Source: Dichomitus squalens LYAD-421 SS1 (lineage: Eukaryota; Basidiomycota; Agaricomycetes; Polyporales; Polyporaceae). From it: a stretch of DNA of 64,000 nt. This document shows positions 33,645 through 45,911 of this stretch, piece by piece (the first letter of the stretch is position 1; every line of letters starts with the position of its first letter). The notes under the pieces are model-generated. The model was not told the origin of the DNA. It searched no databases and saw nothing but the letters and a program-made list of their open reading frames with translations. The stretch lies in assembly GCF_000275845.1 (NCBI RefSeq), contig NW_006766886.1, positions 219,582-283,581 on the forward strand, written 5' to 3'. The position numbers were made by a program, and so were the translations under genes.

Positions 33645-36600
33645 GTTGCGATAGTGTGCGCCCTTCGCAATCCGGGTCACTGAGCTTCTCCGAGGTCAGG
33701 CTAGTTGTGCGTGTCGATTGTGAATGCCCCCTAGGCTCGTGCGTGCGAGGTGGGATGCGCAGCAACTGTTAGAATAGAGTGTGGACGGAAAGAAGAGTCG
33801 GAATCAAGCTATCCGGGATCGAAGGTAATGAGGTGCTCGCGGGGATGCAGAGCGAGCGCTGGGGCGTATATATGAGGTGGAGGACGAGGGGGCGCCGTTA
33901 CAAATAGTGGGAGGGAGGATTGGTGAGCAACACGCATCTCAGATGCGCCGCCTCCGGACATCTTCTTACTCAGTCCACGGGTCACACCCTGTCACGCCTT
34001 TCTCCGTGACCCGGCATATGGCGCAATGTCACACCTCCCCGCCGAGCTCACAACACGGAGGCTTCATATCCCTGCAAACGGAGAAGTTCGGGGTGGTCAC
34101 ACCTTGGGCAACTTCGCACAGCGCGCAACCGCTCCTCACAACACACCCTCTTGGGACTGAGAACGACGGCACGAAGCGCCCCACAAAAACAAAAAAAACA
34201 CGGAGGCGGGCTATCTCTCGTCTATCTGTCGTTCTCCCCGAGCGATCTTCAAAACCAGATCCTTTGCTTAGCGCAACAACGTTCGAACGCCCCTGTCGGT
34301 CCAAGAAATTCAGCGGGACTCGCGTGGAATGTATTTGTATGAAGAGTATGTCTCCTCCGTCAGACCCTATGACAGGCTTATCATTTCCTCGTGTCTCATT
34401 GGTTGGCAACCGGTTCCGGATGGGCCCTACGTAACTGCGACAAGGGATCTGCTATGCACCTCAAGATCGGATGCCGGTGGGACGCCCTAGGCAACTTTGA
34501 TCCAGTCGGAGCGCCCGCTAGCACTGTGGTTCGGATGTCGTCTGCTAGAGTCACAGTTGACCGTACGGTGCCCGCTGTAGCACCGAAGCAGACTACAGTG
34601 GCAGGTCGTGAGAGGAAGGAGGCTCCGATCGTCCAGCCATGAAGGAAGTAGATTCAAGCTGAAAACGCTTATGCCGCATTAGGGCCCGACAACATATGCA
34701 TGGCTCAGGAAACGACCGAAGAGCACTAGTTGCGGCATAAGCTAGCTGTTAGATGACCTGCCCCTTGGCATTGTTTCTTATCTATCATATAATCGGGACA
34801 TTCAGTTTCGGGGAATGGATGGGAGTGGGCAACCTGTATCAGGCAGTCAGCCGCTCTCTTACATATGCTATGCAACCATGAACACGTAGCTTCCAACCCT
34901 GAATTACATGTGCCCGTGGAAAGCGGCTGGGTGATCAGGCCACTAACATTTCCGAACTCCGGACTAAACGCTGAAATCGTAGGCACCGGCAACATCGTGG
35001 ATCTTTCAGCGGTATCCCCTTCTGTCGCGGCGTATCAGTAGATACTTCTCCTCTCGGGGGCGCCTCGGCGGATGCTGACAGCACACCGCAAATTTCTGCG
35101 GATCGGGAAACCTTGCCATGCGGTTTGCAGATTGGCCCGGTGCACACCTATACTTGTTCAGAGAGGGCGGCCGCAGAGAGAAACTGCGTCGGTGGAACTG
35201 GTAGATCGGGAAGGAGATAACTTTCCTCGGGCAGCCCCCTCGGAGACCGAACCAGAAATTCCAGCTTTCCCTGGGCAAAATCCGGCTGCTTTGAGTGATG
35301 ACGTTGCTAAGCGGTCGAAGGGACCTGAGGCTGCAGGTAGGCGCGAAGGGTTCAATGGGGTGCGAGGGCAGAGCAATTGCGCGGCCTAGCCTCTGGTAGG
35401 TTTGATTTCTCAAGCCGAAGATGAGGTGTAGAAGGTAGCGTGTACCTTCGGGAATCTGGCTCACCTGCGTTCGGGTTGCACATTGAAGGCTGGGTTTATC
35501 GCGGGGTCATGACGCACTGCTAACTGAAGGTATACGGGAAAAGGTGCTGGGCAAGTGCTCAAGTAGCCCGTCGCCGATGCTTCACAATGTCTATGTCACA
35601 CGGGTCGTGATCCTAGATACCGTGTGGTGACCGTTGCATGCGATCACGGGTGCGTGCTAACTTCGCACCTCCTTGTGACCAAGACCAACGTTGTGCGGCG
35701 TAAGATCTTGCACCGTCTGGTTAACGTTATATCAGAGTCGAAAAGATCTAATCGCCGTCCAGCCCAAAGGCCGGAGAAATTGCGGCTGACGAGACGTTTC
35801 AGCATTTAAACATCCCCAATAGCAGCCTGCAGCGCTCAAAAAACATATATAGGGGCCGTATCGTCAGATGTCTCCCACGGTTTCAGCATAGTGAGAAGCC
35901 CACCATGATATGAGGGAAGCCTTTCTTTCCGCGTCCGGTGACGATGGGGCATCCATCAGGATTGTTCGCAGCCACGTACCTTGACGGTCGCCTCACAGGC
36001 CAAGCAAGCCATCCCTGGTCATGCCGACCACTTGCTTAGACAAAGGAACCATTGCGGGACACTGACGCTGTTCGAGACCAATGTCAGATATTCAGTGTGA
36101 AGGACATGACATGATAACAGGGGACAGAGTGGTCCTATAGACGTAAGACGGATTTGAGGCGTCATGAGTCTCGGTTTGGAGGGCAGTAGGGTGTCTTAGG
36201 TAGTCATGGTAAATGCGATACATGCGTGCTCGTGCTGCGTTGAGAAGTGCGACGGCAATGCAGTGCGTCACCTTGGACGGCGTGCCGGAGAGCTCGGGTG
36301 ATGCGTCTCACGAGAGGGTCTGTGACGACATGGACAAGCATCTGTACGCCGTCAAGGAAGCCTAAGTCGTTGTCCTTGTGAGCGGCGAGCACGGCTGCTG
36401 ACGAGATGATAACCGCACTGACGTAGTGTGTGAGGTCGTCCACACTGGTGCCGTTGGACAGTCCGACTCGCATAGAGAGTATTTGTTCTTGTGGCGTACC
36501 ACGATGCAGTCTACCGAGACGTTGGAACTCAGGAGCTTCTCAGAAACGCTAGCGTTCTGAGGCTTGCATGCTGTAGCAGCCAGCTCGAGTGTGAGTACGC

Positions 36601-36877
36601 TGCTTGCTTGACCGCATGCATATGCCGTGAGCATGCGAAGGAGAATATGAGACGGAGAACGGATTCCGGGGGCAGGGGGCGGAGAGGAAGCGCTGCTTGA
36701 GGGTGCCGTGGGGCGCCTAAAGCGTAAGGGGCCCAGACGCCAGAGAGCGAAGTTGAGACTCCGCTGGCAGGGCACTGTTGCCTGTTCCTCGTCCCGCTGG
36801 ACGCCTCCTCATCCCTCCTCCTTTTCGCTCGCCCTGTCTTTCCTCTCTTTCCCCCAGTTCTCGTCTCCTCCTCCAGC
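33645..36877. other. 3.2-kb intergenic stretch, no gene recognised
   Basis: Frames up to 185 codons occur on both strands but none contains a family motif and none could be joined to neighbours in phase. A minus-strand frame at 36204-36473 (VSAVIISSAAVLAAHKDND) looks protein-like for about 55 residues and may be a fossil. The right part is the CK1 promoter, with a long pyrimidine-rich tract at 36780-36875. Confidence 0.45.
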
Positions 36878-39355
36878 ATGACAACTCCTCATGTAATAGC
36901 ATCTTCCTCAGTACATCACTCCTCTCAGTCTGCTACCTCCAATGGCGTCGTGGGCAATCACTTTCGGGTCGGAAAGAAGATTGGAGAGGGTTCGTTCGGT
37001 GTCGTCTTCGAGGGTGAGCGATCATACGACCACTGCGGTATATGTGCCGTTGGCATTTACATCGAAATGCCTCAGGCACGAACATGCTCAACAATCAGCC
37101 TGTCGCCATCAAGTTTGTGCGTAACACTACTTCATATACCGTCTCGCGTTGAATATTGACTCAACGCCCGCTTCCAGGAACCGCGCAAGTCTGAGGCTCC
37201 TCAGCTGCGCGACGAGTACCGCTCTTACAGGACTTTGAATGGCACCCGTATGTGTTCATGGGAACCCTCATACCGCTTAGCGCTTTTCCCGCTCACCCAC
37301 TTTCGTCGCTTTCGATAGCGGGTGTCCCCCAGGTTCACTACTTCGGTCAGGAAGGACTGCACAATGTCCTCGTTATTGACCTGCTCGGCCCCAACTTGGA
37401 GGACCTGTTCGACATGTGCGGCCGCAAATTCTCGATCAAGACGGTCTGTATGGCGGCCAAGCAGATGGTGAGCCTCTCCTCCCATGCCATTGAAGGGCTG
37501 CAGCCCCAGGCCGGTTGACAGGAGGTTGTGGGGCGCAGCCAATATACGAGTCGCGTTCCCAGCGTGCCGCCTATGCGTCTGGGGTTCGTGCCTAGCAATG
37601 AGTTAGCCATCGGCTGTAGGCGGCTAATTACCGTAGCCGACATAAAGCGCGCCTCGATGGCTTCGGGCCACAGCGCGACGAGCTTGGCGGCTCACACACG
37701 TCGTGTTACACCGAGAGCTCCCGCTCTTCAACGGCCTCAGCACCTGAAATGTGGCACTCTGTGTGCCATCTGTGTGTCATCTTTACTAACGAATGAATCC
37801 TTGCGATCCAGGTCACCCGTGTGCAGTCGATTCACGAGAAATCGCTTATTTACCGCGACATCAAGCCCGACAACTTCTTGATCGGTGTGCCGGGTACTAA
37901 GACCGCCAATACAATCCACATCATCGGTATGTCTCTGAGGCGTCCCAACCATTTTGTGAAGGTCCATCTCTCGCTTCCTCCATTCTTGTGATTTGGCATT
38001 TTCACCCCCGCAGTTGCCTACCTCAACGTGCCCACCGGCCATGTTCCATGCTTCGCGCATCATTCACTGATCGTTCATCTTTACGTCACGGCAAAGCACC
38101 CATTACGGTTTACTGACATTGTCACCCCTAGACTTCGGTATGGCTAAGCACTATCGTGATCCCAAGACGAAGGTGCACATTCCCTACCGTGAGCGGAAGT
38201 CTTTGTCCGGCACTGCACGTTACATGTCCATCAACACGCACTTGGGCCGCGAGCAATCTCGTCGCGACGATCTTGAGTCTTTGGGTCACGTCTTTATGTA
38301 CTTTCTGCGTGGTGGACTGCCATGGCAAGGTCTCCGTGCTGCCACAAACAAGCAGAAGTACGAAAAGATCGGCGAGAAAAAGCAGAGCACGCCCATTGAA
38401 GAGCTCTGCGAGGGGTTCCCTGGTCCGTGTGCTATCTCTTTCCTCGCGTGCAGTCGCTAATTCTGTCGCGGCTTCTAGAGGAATTTGCGATCTACATGAA
38501 CTATGTCCGCAAGCTTGGCTTCGAGGAGACGCCCGATTACGACTTCCTTCGGGAGCTGTTCACGAAGGTTCTGAAGACTCTTGGCGAGGCGGAGGATGGA
38601 GTATTCGATTGGATGCTTCTCAACAACGGAAAGGGTTGGGAAGCGAGCCACGTACGTGCGACCTCCGCGCATCTAGCGGTTTTTGCTGATCATGTCTGTA
38701 GACTTCTACTCTTCTGGCGTCTGCGCATGGGGGCACTCCCCACACTCCTCACAGGGACCGTCACCGGGAGCGCGAGCGGGCGCACAGGTCATCGCGCAAC
38801 CAGCTCGACAACGGCGCACCCTCACCATCGTCCCCGTTGGTCCTGGCGCCTACACCCGCCCACGTCAAGAGCACCAGCCGCCGTCCTCACGATGCTTCCC
38901 GTGGAGGCTCGCGCGAGCAAGTTAGTGTGCAGCCCTTGGCGCCGCAGAGCCGACGCCAGAGTCAGCAACAAGTGGCCCGCGCCGAGCGCGATAGTGGGCT
39001 GATTGCCCCACATCCCTACGCGGCGCCCAACAGCGCAGGCGGTTACCGCACGAACGCCTACGGCAGGCAGTCACCTATCCCACCAAATGGGGCACCTGCC
39101 GTGGGCGTCTCTGGCGCGCTGCAGCAGCACCCGAACAACTCGGAGTCGTTCATGTACGGCCAGGGCCAAGGGAAGAATGGCACGGCCAGCCGGGAGGGAA
39201 CGACAACCGCGGGCACGAGGCAGGAAGGGATGAACGGACAGACGCGGGCGATGGGGGTGTACGATCGGGAGCAGATGGAGCGTGTTGGGGAACAGGACGA
39301 GCATGGGATGGGCAGGAAGAAGGGTTTCTGGGCTGCGTTCTGCTGTCGGGCATGA
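36878..39355 (+). CDS. Casein kinase I, Yck1/2 (plasma-membrane) type
   Basis: Eight exons (36878-37013, 37076-37116, 37178-37247, 37319-37467, 37812-37926, 38132-38422, 38479-38651, 38702-39355) give 542 residues. The kinase domain has the glycine loop [14 protein letters not shown], the lysine in [32 protein letters not shown], and the CK1-specific SINTHLG in place of [23 protein letters not shown] and WQGLRA follow. The C-terminal 210 residues are disordered, Pro/Ser/Gln-rich and end AAFCCRA, a cysteine pair suited to palmitoylation as in yeast Yck proteins. It would act at the plasma membrane in nutrient signalling, endocytosis and morphogenesis. Intron 4 is long, 344 nt. Confidence 0.95.
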
Positions 39356-40514
39356 GGGCTCAATGGACTGCCTCAACGCGCACGGGCTGCGCGGATCAAC
39401 TTGTACGTCCGCTTCACGTTCGTGTGTCCCTCTAGCTGATTCCCGTATGCCTATATGATAGGATTACAAGTCTCTCTTCCACCTGTAACGGCTCTGACGA
39501 CCCCTACGACCACCTTATCTTACCGTCTCCCTATTTGAAGCACGCGCAAATTGCTCTCGCTCTCCGCATTGACGGCCGACACCTCACGAGCCACGACGTC
39601 CACGAACAGTCCATCACTGCAATCCCGCATACATCGACCGCCCGCATACCCACTTCATTCGCTTGTGTATATTCGCTATTGCCATCCGGGTCGGCGCCCT
39701 ATAATATCGCATCCACCCCAGGCATTCTGCTCATTGTCCCCTGGCTCTTCTCCATACATCTCCGGTATGCGTTTACGGCGCCGCCAGTCTCGCCAAGCTC
39801 TGGTTCCGGCCCAAAGGATACCGTCACTCCTTCACATCATATATCCCTTCCATTCCTGTCCCAATCAGACGCACCCCTCGTGTTACGCACGTCTCGATTC
39901 TCCGCGTTCGCGTCTGCCCGGGGTCGGTGTTGCGGGCCATCTACTTACCCTTCTCACCGCAACGTGAGCGAAGCTGGAGGCGTTGCTGTCCTTGATCGCG
40001 TCTGTCGTGCATACCAGATGCGGGCGTAGAACGCCCGGTCCGTATGATAAGCCATATTCATCGTCCGTGCCGTTTGTCGTACCACCTGTCGTGTCTCGTC
40101 TCTCGCCGTCCGTCTTCTCCGTCTCGTCTTTGGTTACAATTTTTATCCTCTCAACTAGCGTCTCAGATACCGCTCGCTATCACCACTGACTGGGTTTACA
40201 TCTATCTGGTTCCTGAGCCATCGTCATATCCGCGTCTGCGTCTTTGTGCAATGCATACACACGCCTAAGCAGTAGACTGCTCTTCAATAAATGAGCCTGG
40301 TTGCGCGGATGGCTGACCTTGAACGGATCGCTTGGCGAACAGGATACAGAATAGAGCTGACAATGCGTGGACAGTGACATGTACTGACAGCTCGTAAGGA
40401 AGGACGCAACACATAAACAAGCAGTATGGTAGACTGCACACTCATAAGTGGGGCATTTACAGAAACGACACGACCACCCAAACCCACAGCCCCTCCCTCT
40501 CAAGTCCCCGCCTT
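39356..40514. other. Intergenic between convergent genes
   Basis: Pyrimidine-rich 3' region of the kinase gene. Frames up to 164 codons on the plus strand are Ser/Pro/Arg-rich with no motif. Confidence 0.5.
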
Positions 40515-43500
40515 CTAGCCCCGTACTTCGAGAATCTTAAGCATCCCAATTATTTTCCTCGCTGCCACAACGTCGCCCCTCTGGTAGAACGCCTTGATGA
40601 ACGTCTTGTACATCGGTTCGACGTGGCGCTTGAACGAAAGCGGCGCGTCGATGCGCGGGAGGTCGAGATCCCCAATGCGTATCCCCGCCGCGATCTTTGT
40701 ACCGAACGGAGGGCTTCCTGACCGACCGCCGGCCTCTCCAGTCGGGTAGCCAAGTTGTACGAGTGCGTCGAAGAGCTCTCGCGCTTTCGCTCCGTTGACT
40801 TCAGTCCGTGAACGCAGCTGCGCCTTCAACAGAATATTGACAGTGACGTGGTCCGCGACGAAGTCGTGCTGCTCTGCGAACTCCTTGTATGCGTGCGTGA
40901 CCAAGCGTAGGCGCCGCCTGTTCGACGACCTGGTGCGCAATAAGTACCCGTGGAGTATCGTGTTGCCGAGCGAGGTGCGCACTGGAGGGCTCGCTCGCTC
41001 GTGTATTGCCAGGAAGAACTGTTTCGCGGCGTGGGTCCGACCGGCGCGAGCCAGCAGGTTCACGGTGTACTGCCAGGCGCGAGGATCGTCGACATCCACG
41101 CCTATCGACGCTAGACTCGACGTGACTGAGCGGTCACTGGGGAGCTGTCGCGGCTGGGACTGTAGGTTACGAGCGAGGTCAGCCAGCATCGCGAAAGATG
41201 GTGGCTGGTGGATCTGGATGCGAGACGCGACTCTGGTTGCGAGTCTGCGCACACCCACACGATACAAGCGAAACAATACTAGCGCAGTCCAACGGGAGGT
41301 CATATCTGGGTATCTCAGTACGGCGTGTACGAGCAGGTGGCGTGCCTCGGAATACTGCCGGTGGCGCAAGAGTGCGTGGAGTAGACGAGTGTAGAACTGG
41401 GCCGTGGACAGCGCGGGCTGCTGGGCAGAGACCCCCTCGACGAGCGTGACGACCTTCCTGGCATAACCGTGACGGATCAACACCAATAGTGTGGACTGAA
41501 GTACTGAGGTCAGGCGCATTGGGCTGTCGAGCTGGAAGTGCACGAGGAAGGCGCGGTCCATCACGTTTGCTACATTCCTCGGGGCCATGAACTCGCGACC
41601 TTGACGAACGTAAGCCCACAGATGAGCGAAGAGCACCCTCTCGCGCGACTCGGGAGGAAGCCGGACGTCGTTCATGTATCGATCCAAGTAGTCGCCGACG
41701 CCGTATCGCGCCAACGCGACACCCACAGTCGCGACGACTGTATGCGTGGGCACGATGTTGCGGTTACTCGACCACGCGACGAACTCTTGGGCATGTTCGG
41801 GGTCCGTGCGGGCATACCGGACGATCGACAAGTCGACCGCAGCGCGCAGGGTGCGCACGTGAGACGCATAAAGCATCAGGTCGACGAGGGCGCGCTCGAA
41901 GAACGTCCCGCACTCCAAAGAAGCGTAGAGCTGCTCGGCAGCCATCTCCTGCAGACCGTCTTCCGTCCTGGGTTTGTCGAGGTCCATGGACCACAGCGCA
42001 GCCGCGACCGTGTACTCGCGGCACATGTCCACGAGAGCCTTATCCTTGAGCTGGCCTGCGAGCTTGAAGACGGATGCGCAGATGAGACGGGTGACGAAAA
42101 GCGATCGGGGAGGAGCGACGGAGGGGTGGACCGTGGTCCAATCGCGCCAGACATTCCGAACGACGCTCGCCAGGCCGCGCAGTATTTCGTTCTCGAGCGG
42201 CAAGGCGCCGGGCTCACTCTGCGACTGCAGGAGGTTCTCCAAAATCGTGAGGATGCAGATGGTCTGCCATTCTACTACCGCTGCCTGCTGCACAGGATCT
42301 TGCGACCTGAACGCGCTCTGGCCGATAACGTCCGTGGAGCGCGTGCGGGCGAGAGCGAGAAATACGAGACAGTTCCACCGAAGGTCGACCGTGTCCTCCG
42401 AATCGGGATCGACAGCGAAGACGCGTCTGGCGATAGTAACGCTCCAGCTTCGCAAACGATTGTCGATTTGACCACGTCCGCGAGCCCAGCCAGAGCCAAA
42501 GGCAGCGCCTTCCAAAGCCATTGCCAAACTGCTGATGCCACTCCCAAGGGCCGGCGGCATGCGCGAAGTTTCCGTATAAGCGGATGTTGGTTCTGCATTG
42601 TAGACCGGAGGATCTCGATCGTCTCGAGCAGTGATGCCCTCGGCAAGAGCATTGATGATGCCCCACCTCGACGAAGCCAGAGGACCCTCTTGTGAACGGA
42701 GGACCACTTGAAGCAGCACATTAACGATCGCCGGATGACACCATCTCCGTGTTAACAGAGAGGCGAAGCTTTTCGTGAGGGCGTCAGCGGATGCCGCGGA
42801 CGGAGAGGCAAGCAAGGCTTGTAAATAAGGCACATGAATGTCGGGATGGGCAGCCGTAGAAAGAGAGGCATAGAGCTTTCCCGCCTTGAAGAGGTATCGC
42901 TCAGCTTCCGTAGGATCTAGATCGGCAGTCAAACACCTGGTTGCGATTGTGGTTAAGAGCAACAGATACTGACCACTTGAAGCTCGCTCGGAGAACAAGG
43001 CGAGATACGTGCGCATCATCCAATAGCGGTCTGAAGATACCAAGGGATACCTTAAGGAGTACCGCTTGTCACAGAAGAGAGTGGCAAGGAGATCCCAGGG
43101 AGGAGTGTAAGTCGAGCACTTCATAAGAGGAGCACGAGGATGCGAGTAAAGTGTGCTGTAAGGCACTGTCGATGTCGAGAGCGAGAGGGTACCAAGGAGG
43201 CATATTAACGAGCTGATATCCATAGGACTGAGGTTGCGGAGAACGCCATGAGATTTCCAGAGCAAGTATCTGTGACGGATGTCGCGAACGGTGTAGGTAC
43301 GAGGGACGTCCGGTACACCAGACAGGAAAGCACGGAGTTTCGCCATAGAGCGCACATGAGGCCCGTCAGGGAGATGTTGGGGAGGAATGTGAATAGACTG
43401 TACATCGTCGACGACGTCAACCTTGCTCACATCCTCTCCAGCCAATACACTGTTAGAAGGATACTTGACAGAAGCGTGAGCGGTGACAGCAGATGCGCTC

Positions 43501-43658
43501 GACAGATCAGTCGGTGGATGATCCTCACGCCGACCAAGGGAGAAGATGCTCCGGGCCACGGTACGTGTCAGAGTGTGCGATGGGCGATCCAAGTAGTGTC
43601 TTGACTGCGCCGTAACTGCATGATGACAGAACACCCGCGCATCACTAGGAAAGACCAT
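40515..43658 (-). CDS. Large helical-repeat (PPR-like) protein, probably mitochondrial
   Basis: One uninterrupted frame of 1047 residues, unusual in this intron-rich window. The N-terminus (HHAVTAQSRHYLDRP, TRTVARSIFSLGRR) is basic and hydroxylated, a plausible presequence. From about residue 600 on, repeated helix pairs appear, such as YTRLLHALLRHRQYSEARHL, YTVNLLARAGRTHAAKQFF, TVNILLKAQLRSRTEVNGAK and YKTFIKAFYQRGDVVAARKI. These have the spacing of pentatricopeptide repeats. Fungal PPR proteins bind organelle RNA for processing or translation. The central part is helical but degenerate. The target is unknown. It is divergent from the P0 gene. Confidence 0.8.
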   Translation of the reverse strand: MVFPSDARVFCHHAVTAQSRHYLDRPSHTLTRTVARSIFSLGRREDHPPTDLSSASAVTAHASVKYPSNSVLAGEDVSKVDVVDDVQSIHIPPQHLPDGPHVRSMAKLRAFLSGVPDVPRTYTVRDIRHRYLLWKSHGVLRNLSPMDISSLICLLGTLSLSTSTVPYSTLYSHPRAPLMKCSTYTPPWDLLATLFCDKRYSLRYPLVSSDRYWMMRTYLALFSERASSGQYLLLLTTIATRCLTADLDPTEAERYLFKAGKLYASLSTAAHPDIHVPYLQALLASPSAASADALTKSFASLLTRRWCHPAIVNVLLQVVLRSQEGPLASSRWGIINALAEGITARDDRDPPVYNAEPTSAYTETSRMPPALGSGISSLAMALEGAAFGSGWARGRGQIDNRLRSWSVTIARRVFAVDPDSEDTVDLRWNCLVFLALARTRSTDVIGQSAFRSQDPVQQAAVVEWQTICILTILENLLQSQSEPGALPLENEILRGLASVVRNVWRDWTTVHPSVAPPRSLFVTRLICASVFKLAGQLKDKALVDMCREYTVAAALWSMDLDKPRTEDGLQEMAAEQLYASLECGTFFERALVDLMLYASHVRTLRAAVDLSIVRYARTDPEHAQEFVAWSSNRNIVPTHTVVATVGVALARYGVGDYLDRYMNDVRLPPESRERVLFAHLWAYVRQGREFMAPRNVANVMDRAFLVHFQLDSPMRLTSVLQSTLLVLIRHGYARKVVTLVEGVSAQQPALSTAQFYTRLLHALLRHRQYSEARHLLVHAVLRYPDMTSRWTALVLFRLYRVGVRRLATRVASRIQIHQPPSFAMLADLARNLQSQPRQLPSDRSVTSSLASIGVDVDDPRAWQYTVNLLARAGRTHAAKQFFLAIHERASPPVRTSLGNTILHGYLLRTRSSNRRRLRLVTHAYKEFAEQHDFVADHVTVNILLKAQLRSRTEVNGAKARELFDALVQLGYPTGEAGGRSGSPPFGTKIAAGIRIGDLDLPRIDAPLSFKRHVEPMYKTFIKAFYQRGDVVAARKIIGMLKILEVRG

Positions 43659-44355
43659 GAATCCATTGTTCTCTAACTCGACGCCGTGCTACTCACCTAT
43701 GCTTGGGGAAGAGTCTATCGCAGCCGCCCGCAACTCGGACGGTCTGCAGTACCCATCGCAACATTCCATTGCATGTGAGCTGCCGTCCCGGTCGTGTTAA
43801 TGGGGCGATTGAAGACACGCAACCACCACCCAGCACGTATAGGCCTCCCGCAGAGTGCAGACGAGAACAAGCAAGAGAGAGACGGACGTCGGAAGTCCAG
43901 CCAAGTGATTCTACACAAGCCCGCGCGACACGCACTGACCGTGACCAGAATGTGACCATTCTCGTGACGAATTCACAGGCGCTCGCTACGCGTAGACCCG
44001 GTCCCAGTCACCATCAGGTTCCCTTTTCAAGGTGACATCCCTCGTGAGATTTGATCAAACCTTATCTGAGCAACTGCACGCCACTCGTCCACCGACCAGC
44101 ATTCCGTACACGCGAAGTCGGTGATTCACCGCTATTGCACATCTGGACCAGTTGCCTTGAAAAATCCATTGGCACAGCAGGTGCGCATAGTGCGGCATAT
44201 GTCATACGCTGTCTTTGCTAATACTTGCGCTTTAGAGGTCAATCGGGAGGCACTGATCATCTACTTGACCACTCAAAACCGAAGTGAGTACTTGAGTATG
44301 GCCCAATTGCACTACGACTTACATACTGACGCGTCCAAAGGACTACATCATCACA
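43659..44355. promoter_or_regulatory. Divergent promoter region, PPR-like gene and P0
   Basis: A 697-bp gap between divergent start codons. It probably also holds an untranslated leader of the ribosomal gene; no exact element was identified. Confidence 0.4.
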
Positions 44356-45577
44356 ATGGGTGCCACTCGTGCGCAGAAGGAGCTATACTTCCAGAAGCTC
44401 AAGGAGCTTGTGGCCAAGTATCGTGAGTTAGCACGCACTTTTCCTTCCGGTGTTGGTAGGAAGTAACGTTGCAACCAGCCTCTATCTTCCTCGTCAATGT
44501 CGACAACGTCGGTTCCAACCAGATGCACCAGATCCGTGTCGCTCTCCGCGGCAAGGGTATCGTCGTCATGGGCAAGAACACCATGGTCCGCCGCGCCCTC
44601 CGTTCCATCCTCGGAGAGTACCCCCAGTTCGAGCGGCTCCTTCCCCACGTCAAGGGCAACATCGGCTTCGTCTTCACCTCGGGTGACCTCAAGGAAGTCC
44701 GTGACATCATCACCGCCAACAAGGTTGCTGCGCCCGCTCGTGCTGGTGCCCTCGCCCCCAAGGACGTTACTATCCCCGCCGGTAACACCGGTATGGAACC
44801 CGGCAAGACCTCTTTCTTCCAGGCCCTCGGTATTCCCACCAAGATCGCTCGTGGTACTATTGAAATCGTGTCCGACGTCCAGGTCGTCACTGCTGGTACC
44901 CGTGTTGGCCCGTCCGAGGCGACGCTGCTCAACATGTTGAACATCTCGCCCTTCACCTACGGTATGACCGTCGTTCAGATCTTCGATCAGGGCAACATCT
45001 TCTCCCCCGAGGTCCTCGACATCTCGGACAAGGAGTTGTTGGATCGCTTCTTCTCCGGTGTCACCACCATTGCGGCCATCTCGCTCGCCCTCAACTACCC
45101 CACCATCGTCTCCGTTGTGCACTCTCTTGTCAACTCGTACAAGAACCTCCTTGCCGTTGCTCTGGCGACTGACTACACCTTTGAGGGTGCTGAGAAGGTA
45201 TGCAAACATCCTTAGTCCCAGTTGTTATAGTTATCGCCCATGAACGTACCAACACTGAAAATGCTGAGGGTCCGACGGACCTATGCTGTCTCTTTTCCGC
45301 TTATTGTCTGAGGCTACATTTGAGCTCCGTCGCTATCTATTTCCTTTTTGCTCACTTCACCCCTCTTTCACAGGCCAAGGAGTATCTGGCCAACCCTGAC
45401 GCCTTTGTCGTTGCTGCTCCGGCTGCTGCTGCCGAGGATGCTCCTGCTGCCGCCGCTGCCGAGGAGAAGGAGGAGGAGAAGGAAGAGTCGGACGACGACA
45501 TGGTACGTTTGATTGTTCTTTTCCGAGTCTCGAGCTCTGCTGAACGTGGCGTACAGGGCTTCGGTCTTTTCGATTAA
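44356..45577 (+). CDS. RPP0: 60S acidic ribosomal protein P0 (uL10)
   Basis: P0 is the base of the ribosomal stalk; it binds 25S rRNA and the P1/P2 dimers and recruits translation GTPases. Four exons (44356-44422, 44479-45197, 45374-45502, 45557-45577) give 311 residues. The protein opens [19 protein letters not shown] and contains [60 protein letters not shown] and [15 protein letters not shown]. An Ala-rich hinge leads to [14 protein letters not shown]. The last exon is 21 nt and encodes only GFGLFD. Length matches the family. Confidence 0.98.
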
Positions 45578-45911
45578 GCGCGACATCTCCGAATGTGCCG
45601 TTGATAATGTATCGCTTCATGACCCTGCCAAAAGTTACACTACGATGCTGTCAATTTGTATCACTACTGTGTCGCTAAAACTCATGATTCTCGGTGCACC
45701 GTCGCAAGCAGATCTCCATCCTGAGACTACTTGTATCTCTGTGTGAATTCCTCTTGCGTGCTGCGGTGGACTCCTAATTGTAAAGCGCAAAGCGGCGCTC
45801 GTCGCATATGAAGAAAGCGTCGTCAATACGCCTTTGGTAATAGTTCACACCACCGTTACGTCTGCGGCAAGGGTGCACTTCAGGCACGGCACGCAGTGTG
45901 CTACTACCGCT
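45578..45911. promoter_or_regulatory. Short intergenic, P0 3' region and HEN1 promoter
   Basis: Two genes in tandem are separated by 334 bp. No element was identified. The HEN1 frame is open upstream to an ATG at 45834. Confidence 0.4.

Noticed and set aside
35006..35464. 152-codon minus-strand ORF in the 3.2-kb gap
   Set aside because: Arg/Ser/Pro-rich composition without motif or splice-supported extension.
41538..42695. 385-codon plus-strand frame
   Set aside because: Antisense of the PPR-like gene, which has the longer frame and recognisable helix pairs.
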